Origin: an uncultured Pelagibacteraceae bacterium
Lineage (GTDB): Bacteria > Pseudomonadota > Alphaproteobacteria > Pelagibacterales > Pelagibacteraceae
Direction of reading: 5' to 3'
DNA: 64,000 nt
Assembly (NCBI GenBank): GCA_902623215.1
Contig: CACNSS010000004.1
Location: 23,004 to 87,003 of the forward strand
Shown: positions 38,907 through 49,357 of the stretch, one piece after another
How positions within the stretch are numbered: position 1 is the first letter of the stretch
Layout of the letters: the number at the start of each line of letters is the position of its first letter
Notes under the pieces: model-generated
The model's input: only the letters and a program-made list of their open reading frames with translations
Told to the model about the DNA's origin: nothing
Database searches by the model: none
Translations under genes and position numbers: made by a program

Positions 38907-40213
38907 TTAATATTTTTAATCATCTGTTCTGGTAGCCACAAAGCAATCTCTGGGAAAATCACAACTAATATAACTGCTAGAACCATTAACAAAAATAATG
39001 GAAACGCACTTCGAGCAATATAGCCCATGTCTTTATTTGCCATACCTTGCAGAACAAATAAATTAAAACCCACAGGTGGTGTTATTTGGGCCATCTCTAC
39101 AACGATAACTAAGAATATACCAAACCAAATCATGTCAAAACCCGCTTGTCTAATCATTGGTTCTATAATAGCCATCGTCAATACTACTGCCGAGATACCA
39201 TCAAGAAACATCCCTAAAATTATATAAAAAATCATTAAAACAAAAATTAATACATAAGGAGATAAATCCATATTTTGAATCCATACAGCCAAGTTTCTAG
39301 GTAAACCTGTAAAACCCATTGCTAAAGATAGGAAAGTTGAGCCTGCTAAGATAAATGCAATCATGCAGGATGTTTTTGTTGCCCCTAATAGGGATGTTCT
39401 AAAAGTTTCTAAAGTTAAACTTTTTTGAAAATAAGACAAAATTAAAGCTCCAACAACTCCCAAGGATGCTGCCTCAGTTGCAGTAGCTATACCGGTATAT
39501 ATTGAACCTATAACTGCAGAAATTAAAAAAATTACAGGTAAAAGTTGTTTAGATCTTTTTATCTTTTCAAAAATTGAATATTCCTCAATAATTTTGGGCA
39601 TTTGTTTTTTGTTTATTAAGGACCAGAAAATAACATATGACATAAAAATCAACGCAACCATTATCCCGGGTAAGATTCCCGCTATAAATAATTTTGCAAT
39701 AGACTCTTGAACAGCCACTCCATAAATAATCAAAATTATTGATGGAGGTATCAATAAGCCTAGTGTTCCAGAACCAGCAAGACTACCCAGTAAAATTTTC
39801 TCAGGATAATTTCTTTTTCTTAACTCGGGTATAGACATCTTCCCTACAGTTGCAACTGTGGCTGCAGAGGAACCTGAAATTGCAGCAAATAAAGCACAAC
39901 CGACTACATTTACGTGAATTAAACCTCCGGGTAATTTTTGCATCCACGGAGATAAACCTTTAAACAAATTCTCAGAAAGTCTTGTTCTAAATAAAATTTC
40001 TCCCATCCAGACAAACAAAGGTAATGCTGTAAGTGTCCATGATGATGAAGTACCCCATATTGTTGTTGCCATTGCATCTCCAACTGGTCTTGATGTAAAT
40101 AACATCATACCTATTGCAGATACTCCAATCATACTTAAGGCTACCCAAATACCAGAACCAAGAAAAAACAATAAAACACTAATAAAAAATATTGTTAAGA
40201 AGATTTCAGCCAT
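38903..40213 (-). CDS. dctM: TRAP transporter large permease (DctM)
   Basis: 436 aa multi-TM; HVNVVGCALFAAISGSSAATVATVGKMSIPEL, GTLGLLIPPSIILIIYGV. Confidence 0.95.
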   Translation of the reverse strand: MAEIFLTIFFISVLLFFLGSGIWVALSMIGVSAIGMMLFTSRPVGDAMATTIWGTSSSWTLTALPLFVWMGEILFRTRLSENLFKGLSPWMQKLPGGLIHVNVVGCALFAAISGSSAATVATVGKMSIPELRKRNYPEKILLGSLAGSGTLGLLIPPSIILIIYGVAVQESIAKLFIAGILPGIMVALIFMSYVIFWSLINKKQMPKIIEEYSIFEKIKRSKQLLPVIFLISAVIGSIYTGIATATEAASLGVVGALILSYFQKSLTLETFRTSLLGATKTSCMIAFILAGSTFLSLAMGFTGLPRNLAVWIQNMDLSPYVLIFVLMIFYIILGMFLDGISAVVLTMAIIEPMIRQAGFDMIWFGIFLVIVVEMAQITPPVGFNLFVLQGMANKDMGYIARSAFPLFLLMVLAVILVVIFPEIALWLPEQMIKNIN

Positions 40214-40696
40214 TTAACTTTTTTTAAATATCAAAATAAGTTGATGAAAAACACAGATAAAGAAAATAGAGGAACCAAGGGCTACACTCGATTGAGGAAT
40301 CCAAATTAAAATCTCGTCTGCACCCTCACTTCTTTCTTGAAATTTATACGAAATAATTAACATCTTAATAAAATAAAATGCTAAGTAACCTGAAAAAAAA
40401 GTTGCTACACTTAGACACCAGATTTCAATAAATTTTCTTTTTAACCCTGATAATTTTTCCAGAAAAAGAGTAATTCTTATGTGACCGTTTTCAACAAATG
40501 TATAAGCTAATGCAAAAAAAGATGCTGCAGCCATACAATAACCAGAGTATTCTGCAAGGCCTCTAATATAAAAACCAAATATTCTTGATGAGATACCTAT
40601 TAATATAAAAACTGCAACTAAAATTAAAAATATTGCAGCGATATAACCTGAAAATTTATAAAGTTTGTTAAGATTCTTATTTAAAGACTCTAGCAT
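40214..40696 (-). CDS. dctQ: TRAP transporter small permease (DctQ); start re-placed at MLESLNKN
   Basis: 4-TM DctQ pattern; adjacent to dctM/dctP; the 40711 GTG start of the supplied ORF lies inside an inverted repeat. Confidence 0.9.
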   Translation of the reverse strand: MLESLNKNLNKLYKFSGYIAAIFLILVAVFILIGISSRIFGFYIRGLAEYSGYCMAAASFFALAYTFVENGHIRITLFLEKLSGLKRKFIEIWCLSVATFFSGYLAFYFIKMLIISYKFQERSEGADEILIWIPQSSVALGSSIFFICVFHQLILIFKKS

Positions 40697-40701
40697 AAAA
40701 T

Positions 40702-40733
40702 TTAAGGCCACTTATTATTATAAGTGGCCTTAA
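40702..40733 (-). repeat. intercistronic stem-loop between dctP and dctQ
   Basis: TTAAGGCCACTTA (40702-40714) / TAAGTGGCCTTAA (40721-40733) 13-bp perfect inverted repeat. Confidence 0.85.
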
Positions 40734-40745
40734 TTTAATATATAA

Positions 40746-41717
40746 TTATTTATAACTAGATAAGACAGCTGCTCCTCTTGAACCAGCTTTTTTAGACCAT
40801 TCCTTCGCCATCGTCTCACCTACTTTTTCAAAATGAGCTTGTAAAGATGCATTCACTGTACCTACTACCATACCAGCATCAGCCAAGGCTTTTTTATCGC
40901 CAACATTTCCTTGTTTGGATAATTGCCAGCCTTTTCTTTCCGCTAAAGCTGCTTGTTTCATCACTATATCTTTTGTAGATTGATCAAGTTTATTCCAAGC
41001 ATCTTTATTTACAATCACCATATTTTTTGGGAACCAAGCTGCTATATCATAAAAATATTTCACACCATTTTCCCATATTTTAGAATTTTTTCCTGTCGTA
41101 GGGGAAGTGATCATACTTTCAACAGCACCTGTAGAAAATGCTTGGCTAATTTCAGCAGCTTCAATTTTTGTTGGCGCCATACCTGTTAGCTCAGCGATTC
41201 TAATTGTTGCAGAATTATATGCTCTGAACTTTAAACCTTTAAGGTCATTAACAGAGTTGATTTCCTTTTTGCTATATAAGCCTTGTGCTGGCCATGGCAC
41301 AGCGTAAAGAAATACCAAACCTTTTTCATCTAAGCCTTTAATGATCTCAGCTTTAGATGCTTTGTATAATTTCATTGCATCCGAGTAAGATGTTGCCAAG
41401 AATGGCTGTGAGTCTACTTCCAGTAAAGGGTCCTCTTTACCTAAAGCTGACATAAATCTTTCTCCAATCTGAGCCTGACCAGTTCTCACTGCTCTAAAGA
41501 TTTCTCCACCTTTAAATAATGAACCTCCAGGATGAGTAACTATGGTAAGTTTTCCACCACTTTTTTCAGTTACATTTTTTGCAAATTCAGTTGCATTTGC
41601 AGAATGAAAATTACCAGCACCATAAGCAAGCGCCATGTCCCATTTTTCTGCAAAAGAAGAATTAATTGACAAAATTGATGAAACTAAAATAATTAATAAG
41701 TATTTTATGAATTTCAT
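40746..41717 (-). CDS. dctP: TRAP transporter solute-binding protein (DctP)
   Basis: Signal peptide; GGSLFKGGEIFRAVRTGQAQIGE, LKGLKFRAYNSATIRIAELTGMAP, FSTGAVESMITSP. Confidence 0.94.
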   Translation of the reverse strand: MKFIKYLLIILVSSILSINSSFAEKWDMALAYGAGNFHSANATEFAKNVTEKSGGKLTIVTHPGGSLFKGGEIFRAVRTGQAQIGERFMSALGKEDPLLEVDSQPFLATSYSDAMKLYKASKAEIIKGLDEKGLVFLYAVPWPAQGLYSKKEINSVNDLKGLKFRAYNSATIRIAELTGMAPTKIEAAEISQAFSTGAVESMITSPTTGKNSKIWENGVKYFYDIAAWFPKNMVIVNKDAWNKLDQSTKDIVMKQAALAERKGWQLSKQGNVGDKKALADAGMVVGTVNASLQAHFEKVGETMAKEWSKKAGSRGAAVLSSYK

Positions 41718-41830
41718 TTATCCTCCATTTTTTTTAAAAGCATTTCATTATGTATTAAAATAATTATCAATAAAAAAATTACACTACTTTTAATTGAATA
41801 ATCTAAAATATCTAATACTATAGGCTTACT

Positions 41831-42442
41831 TTGTTAGAAGAAGCACTCACACTAGTTCAGATTATTTTCATTGATATAATCTTGGCAGCAGATAATGCAA
41901 TTATAATTGGATTAATTGCAGCTAATTTTGCGCCAAAAAATAGAAGACAAATTATTTTATGGGGTGTGGCTGGAGCATTAATTTTTAAAATTGTTTTTGC
42001 ATTATTTGCTACATATTTATTTGAATTTTATTTTATAAAAATCCTGGGTGGTTTGCTCCTGATTTGGATTGTTAATGATTTAAGAAAAGATCTTTTTGAG
42101 ATAAAAAAAGTTAAATCTCCAACTAAAAAATCAAAAGAACCTTCATACATTCAAAGTGTGTATAAAGTTTTATTTGCTGATATCACAATAAGTTTTGATA
42201 ATGTAATTGGTGTAGTCGGAGCTGCAAAAGGTAATTTCGGTTTTATGATTTTTGGTCTTGTATTATCAGTTATTCTCACTGGTGCTATGGCAACCTATCT
42301 TGCAAACTATATTCAAAAACATCTATGGATTGCTTATGTGGGTTTAGGGTTTATCCTGCTTGTTGCTCTACAATTGGTAATTGGTGGTCTTGTTGATCTA
42401 GATATATTGTCTATAAATGAAAAATTTAAAAAATATTTCTAA
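41831..42442 (+). CDS. TerC/YjbE family integral membrane protein (TTG start)
   Basis: IIFIDIILAADNAIIIGLIAANF and ITISFDNVIGVVGAAKGN TerC-type motifs. Confidence 0.92.
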   Translation: MLEEALTLVQIIFIDIILAADNAIIIGLIAANFAPKNRRQIILWGVAGALIFKIVFALFATYLFEFYFIKILGGLLLIWIVNDLRKDLFEIKKVKSPTKKSKEPSYIQSVYKVLFADITISFDNVIGVVGAAKGNFGFMIFGLVLSVILTGAMATYLANYIQKHLWIAYVGLGFILLVALQLVIGGLVDLDILSINEKFKKYF

Positions 42443-43209
42443 TAAGAATGTTTTTTTTTAGGGTATTTTTTTTCTCTTACCTCTGAGGCATATTTTTTAA
42501 TACCATCATTAATATACTTCTTAACATTAGAAAATCTTTTAACAAATTTAATGTTAGTATGATTTAATCCAATTAAATCATCAGTCACTAAAACTTGACC
42601 ATCACAATACACAGATGAACCAATTCCTATTGTTGGAATATTCAATTTTTGAGTAATGAGTTTTGCAATTTCAGTTTTTACACACTCTAAAACAATTGCA
42701 AATACTCCACTTTCTTGTAGCAACATTGCATCACTTATTAAGTTCTTTATTTCACTATTCGTTTTTCCCTTAGATTTAAATTTTTTTGTTGATTGGGGAA
42801 GTAGACCAATATGACCCATAACTGGGATTTTATTTTTAATTAAGAACTTTATTTGTTCGATAACTCTTTTGCCACCTTCTAATTTTACTGCATCACATTT
42901 AGTCTCTTTCAGAATTTTCTTAGCATTCTTTAATGCTAGAGACTTTGTGCTGTAAGTTTTGAAAGGCATATCAACAACCATTAAACTTTTTTTGATACCC
43001 AATCTCACACTTTTGGAGTGATTTATCATTTCTGTTAAAGTGACTTTTTTTGTTGAGGAATAGTTATATAAAACTGAACCCAGAGAATCACCAACTAAAA
43101 CAATATCAACATGTTTATCAACCTCTTCTGCGATATTTTTTGAGTAAGCTGTAAGACATACAATTTTTGATTTATTTTTTTTTTCGACAATGTTTTTAAT
43201 TTTTTTCAT
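42439..43209 (-). CDS. panB: 3-methyl-2-oxobutanoate hydroxymethyltransferase
   Basis: [68 protein letters not shown]. Confidence 0.95.
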   Translation of the reverse strand: MKKIKNIVEKKNKSKIVCLTAYSKNIAEEVDKHVDIVLVGDSLGSVLYNYSSTKKVTLTEMINHSKSVRLGIKKSLMVVDMPFKTYSTKSLALKNAKKILKETKCDAVKLEGGKRVIEQIKFLIKNKIPVMGHIGLLPQSTKKFKSKGKTNSEIKNLISDAMLLQESGVFAIVLECVKTEIAKLITQKLNIPTIGIGSSVYCDGQVLVTDDLIGLNHTNIKFVKRFSNVKKYINDGIKKYASEVREKKYPKKKHSY

Positions 43210-44768
43210 TCAAGCTCAATAGTACTAGGTGGCTTAGATGTAACGTCATAAACTACCCTATTTATTCCTCTTATACTATTTACAATTTTATTCGAAATCA
43301 TTTGAATAAAAGGCTTTTTAAATTCATAAAAGTCTGCTGTCATACCATCCTCAGAGGTAATAGCTCTCAATAAACACAAATATTCGTAAGTTCTATTATC
43401 ACCCATTACACCTACAGTCTTAACAGGAAGTAAGGCAGCATAAGCTTGCCAAATCTTATTATAAAAACCATTTTCTTTTAAAGCAGTAATAAAATAATAA
43501 TCAGCTTCCTTTAAAATTTTAATCTTTTCTTTTGTTATGATACCGGGCATTCTTATTGCTAAACCAGGTCCAGGAAAAGGATGTCTAGAGATGATTTCTT
43601 TATTTAAATTTAGATCTAAACCTAATTTTCTCACTTCATCCTTAAATAAAAACCTTAGAGGTTCTACTAATTTCAATTTCATTTTCTTTGGAAGACCACC
43701 TACGTTATGATGTGATTTAATTTTAGAGGTTTGGCTGCCTGTAACAGATTTACTCTCAATTAAGTCTGGATAAAGAGTTCCTTGAGCTAAAAATCTTACA
43801 TTTTTAATTTTCTTAGCATATTTTTCAAAAATTTTTATAAAAAGATTTCCTATTATTTTTCTCTTCTTTTCTGGATCTGAAATATTTTTGAGTTTTCTTA
43901 AAAACTCTTTTTCAGCATTTACATAAATTAGATTAATTTTTAATCTCTTTTTAAACGTATCAACTACTTGTTTTTCCTCATTTTTTCTTAAAAGACCTGT
44001 ATTTACAAAAATACAGTATAGTTTTTTTCCTATTGCTTTGTTTATTAATTGTGCGACTACGCTGCTATCCACCCCTCCAGACAAAGCACATATGACTTTA
44101 TTTTTTCCAACTTTATTTCTTATATCTTTTATCAATTTCATTTTTTGATTTTTTACTGACCAATTTTTTTTAATCTTACAAATTGAAAAAATGAAGTTTT
44201 TAATTATTATTTTACCATTTTCAGTATGGGTCACCTCAGGATGAAATTGTACTCCATAAATTCTTTGCAGACTGTTTTCGACAATTGCAAACTTTGAATT
44301 TTGACTAGATGCAATAACTTTAAAATTTTTTGGCAATTTAGAAACTTGATCAGCATGACTCATCCAAACTTTCGCGTATTTCCTATTTTTGAAATAATTT
44401 TTTATTAACGGACTATTATTTCTTTTAAAGATTTTAGCTAAACCGAATTCTCTGTGTTTTGATTGCTTTACTCTTCCACCTTTTATTTTAGACAAAATTT
44501 GGTGACCGAAGCAAATACCGAGTACTGGTATTTCATTTTCGATAATATTTTTATCAAATGAGTATTTCTTTATATCATAAACGTTTAAAGGGCCACCTGA
44601 TAAAATTATTCCTTTAATTTTTTCGTTTATATTTTTATTCTTTATTTTTTTATGACTAATGATCTCAGAAAATACACCAAACTCTCTTATTCTTCTTGCA
44701 ATCAATTGAGTAAACTGTGAACCAAAATCAATGATTAAAATTTTATCAAGACCTTTGTCAAGAGTCAT
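43206..44768 (-). CDS. guaA: GMP synthase (glutamine-hydrolysing)
   Basis: [10 protein letters not shown] GATase, [15 protein letters not shown]-loop, [15 protein letters not shown]. Confidence 0.98.
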   Translation of the reverse strand: MTLDKGLDKILIIDFGSQFTQLIARRIREFGVFSEIISHKKIKNKNINEKIKGIILSGGPLNVYDIKKYSFDKNIIENEIPVLGICFGHQILSKIKGGRVKQSKHREFGLAKIFKRNNSPLIKNYFKNRKYAKVWMSHADQVSKLPKNFKVIASSQNSKFAIVENSLQRIYGVQFHPEVTHTENGKIIIKNFIFSICKIKKNWSVKNQKMKLIKDIRNKVGKNKVICALSGGVDSSVVAQLINKAIGKKLYCIFVNTGLLRKNEEKQVVDTFKKRLKINLIYVNAEKEFLRKLKNISDPEKKRKIIGNLFIKIFEKYAKKIKNVRFLAQGTLYPDLIESKSVTGSQTSKIKSHHNVGGLPKKMKLKLVEPLRFLFKDEVRKLGLDLNLNKEIISRHPFPGPGLAIRMPGIITKEKIKILKEADYYFITALKENGFYNKIWQAYAALLPVKTVGVMGDNRTYEYLCLLRAITSEDGMTADFYEFKKPFIQMISNKIVNSIRGINRVVYDVTSKPPSTIELE

Positions 44769-45195
44769 TTTTTGGCTCTAGATTAGCAAGTGTCTCTAAA
44801 ATTTTTTTATTCTCACTGCATAAACTTTCACAAACCTCAGAAAATGTTTTTGATAAATCTTTGACTTGGGAATAATTTGATTTTTCCAAACCTATTTTCA
44901 TTAGCATTAAAATAGCTTCTTCATTATTTGGGTCTATTAATAAAGTAGCATCTAAATTTTTCTCCTCTTTATCTTGATTTTCTTTAGCGTTGTAAATTTT
45001 GGCTAAATATAAATATGAATTTGAGTCTTTCGGATTAAAAACAATACTTCTTTCAAACATAAACTTCGCATCATCGAATTTTTTATTTTCATAAAGAGTT
45101 AAACCTTTCTCAAAAAAGTTCTCACTTGCAAATGAACTAAGAAATATGTTTGTAAGAAAATAAATAACTATAGTTTTTTTAAAAATATTTTTCAT
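44758..45195 (-). CDS. small secreted TPR-repeat protein
   Basis: Signal-like N-terminus; [44 protein letters not shown]. Confidence 0.75.
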   Translation of the reverse strand: MKNIFKKTIVIYFLTNIFLSSFASENFFEKGLTLYENKKFDDAKFMFERSIVFNPKDSNSYLYLAKIYNAKENQDKEEKNLDATLLIDPNNEEAILMLMKIGLEKSNYSQVKDLSKTFSEVCESLCSENKKILETLANLEPKNDS

Positions 45196-46277
45196 TAGTA
45201 TTTGTTATTATCTTTAACAATATCGACATTATGTACCATACTTTCATAAAATCCAGCTTTTGTAATTTTTATAAATTGAGGTTTTTTCCTTAAATATTTA
45301 ATTTGTTTAGATCCAAGATACCCCATAGATGATCTTAAGCCACCTACTAATTTAAAGATAACTTTATTTACTTTCCCTTTATATTTGGCAAGACCTTCAA
45401 CTCCCTCAGGAACATATTTAGAGTTATCTTTTTGTTTAGATTGAAAATATCTATCTGCAGATCCTTTATTCATTGCTCCGACAGATCCCATGCCTCTAAA
45501 GCTTTTAAATAACTTTCCATTTTTTTTTATAAGTTTGCCTGGTGTTTCATCAGTGCCAGCAAACAAAGATCCAATCATGACCGCGTCAGCTCCAGCAGCA
45601 AATGCTTTTGCCAAATCTCCAGAGTACTTAATACCTCCGTCAGATATTATTTTAACTTTACTTTTTTTTATAGCATTTCTAACATTTAAGATTGCAGTTA
45701 ATTGAGGAACTCCAATACCGGCAACCAATCTTGTAGTACAAATAGAGCCAGGTCCTATTCCAACTTTAATTATATCTACCCCTAATTTATCCAAGTATTT
45801 TGCTGCTTCTGCTGTTGCAATGTTTCCTGCACAAAGTGCAGTTTTTGAATTTTTTTCTTTTTTAATAAACCTAATCATTTCTGAAACTTTTTTTGTGTGT
45901 CCGTGTGCAGTATCCACAACTATCATGTTTATACCTTCTTTTAATATTGCCTTTGCCCTAGCAAGTTCATTCGACCCAGCACCTACAGCAGCCCCAACTA
46001 ATAATTTTTTTTTTTTAACTTTTTTAATCTCCTCAACTTGTTTTTTTATATTTAAATTACGATGGATAATGCCAATGCCTCCAGCTTTAGCTATAGCAAT
46101 TGCCATTTTGCTCTCTGTTACCGTATCCATAGCTGAAGTTAATAATGGAATTTTTAGTTTAAGGGATTTAGATAATACAATACTAGTATCAACTTCCGAT
46201 GGAAGTATGTTTGAATATTTTGGAGCTAGTGTAACGTCATCAAAGGTAAGAGCTTCTTTTATAGGATCCATATTCAT
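45195..46277 (-). CDS. guaB: IMP dehydrogenase lacking the CBS (Bateman) module
   Basis: [55 protein letters not shown]-like [20 protein letters not shown]; only 360 aa. Confidence 0.95.
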   Translation of the reverse strand: MNMDPIKEALTFDDVTLAPKYSNILPSEVDTSIVLSKSLKLKIPLLTSAMDTVTESKMAIAIAKAGGIGIIHRNLNIKKQVEEIKKVKKKKLLVGAAVGAGSNELARAKAILKEGINMIVVDTAHGHTKKVSEMIRFIKKEKNSKTALCAGNIATAEAAKYLDKLGVDIIKVGIGPGSICTTRLVAGIGVPQLTAILNVRNAIKKSKVKIISDGGIKYSGDLAKAFAAGADAVMIGSLFAGTDETPGKLIKKNGKLFKSFRGMGSVGAMNKGSADRYFQSKQKDNSKYVPEGVEGLAKYKGKVNKVIFKLVGGLRSSMGYLGSKQIKYLRKKPQFIKITKAGFYESMVHNVDIVKDNNKY

Positions 46278-46308
46278 TTATATATGATTCCTTAAAATAT
46301 AAAAGTGA

Positions 46309-46920
46309 CTATCTAATTTTTTTACAAATTATAAAACTTTCTTTAGATTCTTTTCGACTTGATAAAGGTTTAAAAACCTTTACATCTCTAAATATTTTCT
46401 TTCCAAGTGCGACAATTTCATTAAAGGTACTGCCCATGAAAATTTTTGAAATGAAATAACCCTTTGATGAAATTACTTTTTTTGAGAATATCATTGCCTC
46501 TTTACATAACTCTCCAGTTTGAATTGAGTCAAGGTTCTTTATACCGGTAGTATTTACAGCCATATCGGACATGACTACATCAAATTCTTTTGTTAAATTT
46601 TCTTTGATTTTTTCTTGAATATCGTGCTCTGTAAAATCACCTTTAATATGAGTTCCATTACTAATCGGTAACATATCTTTCAAATCAATTGATATTATTT
46701 TTCCATTTTTTATTGCTTTTGAGGCATATTGAGACCAGCTTCCAGGTGCTGCACCAATATCTAAAATGAACATTCTATTTTTAAAGATCTTAAATTTTTT
46801 GTCTATTTCAATTAATTTATATACTGATCGCGCTCTATATCCATCAACTTTTGACTGGCGTACATAAATATCTCTCTTTTGTCTATTGATCCAGTTTTTA
46901 GAAATTTTATTTTTTTTCAA
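46309..46920 (-). CDS. rlmE: 23S rRNA 2'-O-ribose U2552 methyltransferase
   Basis: VDGYRARSVYKLIEIDKKFKIF, ILDIGAAPGSWSQYASK, VMSDMAVNTTG. Confidence 0.94.
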   Translation of the reverse strand: MKKNKISKNWINRQKRDIYVRQSKVDGYRARSVYKLIEIDKKFKIFKNRMFILDIGAAPGSWSQYASKAIKNGKIISIDLKDMLPISNGTHIKGDFTEHDIQEKIKENLTKEFDVVMSDMAVNTTGIKNLDSIQTGELCKEAMIFSKKVISSKGYFISKIFMGSTFNEIVALGKKIFRDVKVFKPLSSRKESKESFIICKKIR

Positions 46921-47832
46921 TTAAATATTATACCTTAAGCTTTTAATAACTTTCTTATCACTTAGTGTTTCAATCTCTATTTCAATATTTTTGTTTGTCC
47001 TCATGTCCTTACCATCTTTCCAAATACCAGCTGCAAGGTGCATTATACCTATTTTATAATTAGGTAAGTATGGTTCAACGAAAGTATTATTAATTTCATC
47101 ATATTTTGGCAGTAGATTACTAGCAATCCAATTACAATTAAGGGGTAAAAATTCCGTGGCTAAATTATCAATATATACTGACATATTAATTGCTAATCCC
47201 TCAGAGCCAAAAATATTTCCTGCTTTTAAAGTTTGTTTAAGATTATTTTGCCAACTTTCCCAGCCGGGAGAATTTTTTTCTAAAGAAAAAACACCAATGT
47301 TTATATGTGGTGCGAAAGCTAATTTTCTTGCTTTATCATATGGTATTTTAGATTTAACTGCATGTTTAAAATTTTGTGATTTAATTATTGCAAGTTTTCC
47401 AAACAACCAGTTAACTTTTGACATTATTTTATACCCTGGGCCAAGCGTCTGTGTGATACCTAATTTACCATTGTCACAAGCTTTAAAATATAATTCTACA
47501 CACTCCCAATTATTCACCCAAGCATCACAATCAATCCATAAATATTTATTATAGTTTGGGAAATACTTTGGCAAAAAAGCCCTGGAGACTTGACTTTTTA
47601 ACCATTCTCTTCCTTTTACTTTAAAATCTGGAACTTCAATATCCCAATCAGCTTTTTTAATTTCATCTACTTTTTTTGACAATAAATCTTTTTGATCTTG
47701 TGTTAATCCTGCATCCAAAACACAAACAGCTATTTTTTCACTTTCTTTAAATTTTTTAATAGAATTAATTAGCTCATCTAATAGAGGAAAATAATTAGCA
47801 TCAGCTAATGAAACAATTACATTTTTTTTCAT
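46921..47832 (-). CDS. glycosyltransferase-like protein (GT8-like)
   Basis: VSLADANYFPLLDELINSI, NKYLWIDCDAWVNNWECVELYFKAC (DxD-like), GIMHLAAG. Confidence 0.6.
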   Translation of the reverse strand: MKKNVIVSLADANYFPLLDELINSIKKFKESEKIAVCVLDAGLTQDQKDLLSKKVDEIKKADWDIEVPDFKVKGREWLKSQVSRAFLPKYFPNYNKYLWIDCDAWVNNWECVELYFKACDNGKLGITQTLGPGYKIMSKVNWLFGKLAIIKSQNFKHAVKSKIPYDKARKLAFAPHINIGVFSLEKNSPGWESWQNNLKQTLKAGNIFGSEGLAINMSVYIDNLATEFLPLNCNWIASNLLPKYDEINNTFVEPYLPNYKIGIMHLAAGIWKDGKDMRTNKNIEIEIETLSDKKVIKSLRYNI

Positions 47833-48635
47833 TAAAGTATATCTTCAAGATCATCTTCATCTTGAATTCTGTCATTTTCATGTTGCTTTTTAATTTTTTG
47901 ATAATGAAGAAAACTAATAGGCAACAATAACACATAAATGACAGCACTTAATGCAATTACATTAAATGTGTATATAAGTAACAAGCCAAAAAATAGAACA
48001 ATACCAAATAATAGAAATATAGTTGTTCTTCTTGGAATAACTATCTTTTTAAAAGAATAAGTTGGAAATTTACTTATTAATAAAAAAGAGGTAACTATAA
48101 AAAAGACTGGCGTGACTATTTCATAATTAATTTGAAATAATTCAAATCCACTTAGACTTATGATTAATGGTATTAGTACTAAAATTCCTCCAGCTGGAGA
48201 TGGTACACCCTCAAAAAAATTATCTCTCCACGATGGTTCTTGATTTGAATTTACATTAAATCTTGCTAATCTAAGAGCAACACAAATCACAAAAATTAAG
48301 CACAATAACCATCCAAATTTGCCTAGTGTATTTAGTTTCCAAAAAAACATAATAAAAGCAGGAGCAACACCAAAACTTATCATATCTGTCAAAGAATCTA
48401 ATTCTTTACCAACTTTTGATGTTCCTTTTATCAATCTAGCGATTCTTCCATCTAGGCCATCTATTAAAGCTGCGATAATAATTGCTACGATCGCTAATTC
48501 AAATCTGCCATCTAAAGCAAACCTTATAGAAGTTAATCCAATGCAAACTCCTATTAAAGTTAACATATTTGGCAAGATCACTCTTGCACTTTTTTTATCA
48601 CTTACGATCTTAAATTTTTTTTTTTGCGGTTCCAT
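47832..48635 (-). CDS. pssA: CDP-diacylglycerol--serine O-phosphatidyltransferase
   Basis: LIDGLDGRIARLIKGTSKVGKELDSLTDMISFGVAP CDP-alcohol phosphotransferase motif. Confidence 0.95.
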   Translation of the reverse strand: MEPQKKKFKIVSDKKSARVILPNMLTLIGVCIGLTSIRFALDGRFELAIVAIIIAALIDGLDGRIARLIKGTSKVGKELDSLTDMISFGVAPAFIMFFWKLNTLGKFGWLLCLIFVICVALRLARFNVNSNQEPSWRDNFFEGVPSPAGGILVLIPLIISLSGFELFQINYEIVTPVFFIVTSFLLISKFPTYSFKKIVIPRRTTIFLLFGIVLFFGLLLIYTFNVIALSAVIYVLLLPISFLHYQKIKKQHENDRIQDEDDLEDIL

Positions 48636-49288
48636 TATTTTTTAGCTAGCAATGTTTCTCCAGCTATAGAAGTTTGACCAATTTGAACAAGAGGTTCATA
48701 ATTTTCATAATACACATCTGCTCTACTTCCAAATCTTATCATTCCGATTCTATCACCTTGTTTTAAATCTTGATCCTTGTTTGACTCACAAACAATTCTC
48801 CTTGCAACTAATCCTGCTATTTGAACAACAACAACATTATTACCGTGACTGTCTTTAATTTTGTAATAATTTCTCTCATTGTCCTCGCTTGCTTTATCTA
48901 AAGATGCATTTACAAATTTTCCTGGTTTATATAAAATTTCCTCAATTTTTCCACTACATGGAGTTCTATTTACATGACAATCAAAAACATTCATGAATAT
49001 ACTAATTTTTTTAAATTTTTTATTTTCTAAACCAAGTTCTTTTGGGCCATCTACCTCTTCAACCTTAATCACCTCTCCGTCTGCGGGACTTACAAGATAA
49101 TTGTCATCATTAATAATAATTCTATCTGGATCTCTAAAAAAATAATAAACCCAAATAGTTAGAACTAAACCAAGCAAACCTAGGAAGCTGCTAAAAATAT
49201 AAAAAATTATTGTTATAATTCCTACAATAACTAGGAATTTATACCCTTCAGCGTGAATTTTTGGAAATATCTTGCTAAACATATTCAT
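48635..49288 (-). CDS. psd: phosphatidylserine decarboxylase
   Basis: YYFFRDPDR, SPADGEV, MNVFDCHVNRTPCSG, IRFGSRADVY. Confidence 0.95.
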   Translation of the reverse strand: MNMFSKIFPKIHAEGYKFLVIVGIITIIFYIFSSFLGLLGLVLTIWVYYFFRDPDRIIINDDNYLVSPADGEVIKVEEVDGPKELGLENKKFKKISIFMNVFDCHVNRTPCSGKIEEILYKPGKFVNASLDKASEDNERNYYKIKDSHGNNVVVVQIAGLVARRIVCESNKDQDLKQGDRIGMIRFGSRADVYYENYEPLVQIGQTSIAGETLLAKK

Positions 49289-49357
49289 CTATTTGATAAT
49301 TTTTTATTAATATGTATATAAAATTGCGAAATTCAATTATTAAGATAGTTAAATAAA

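Noticed and set aside
45820-46287. 155-aa plus-strand ORF over guaB
   Set aside because: Antisense shadow of a conserved IMPDH; composition reflects the guaB codons
47156-47554. 132-aa plus-strand ORF
   Set aside because: Antisense to the glycosyltransferase-like gene; no independent support
48319-48645. 108-aa plus-strand ORF over pssA
   Set aside because: Antisense shadow of pssA
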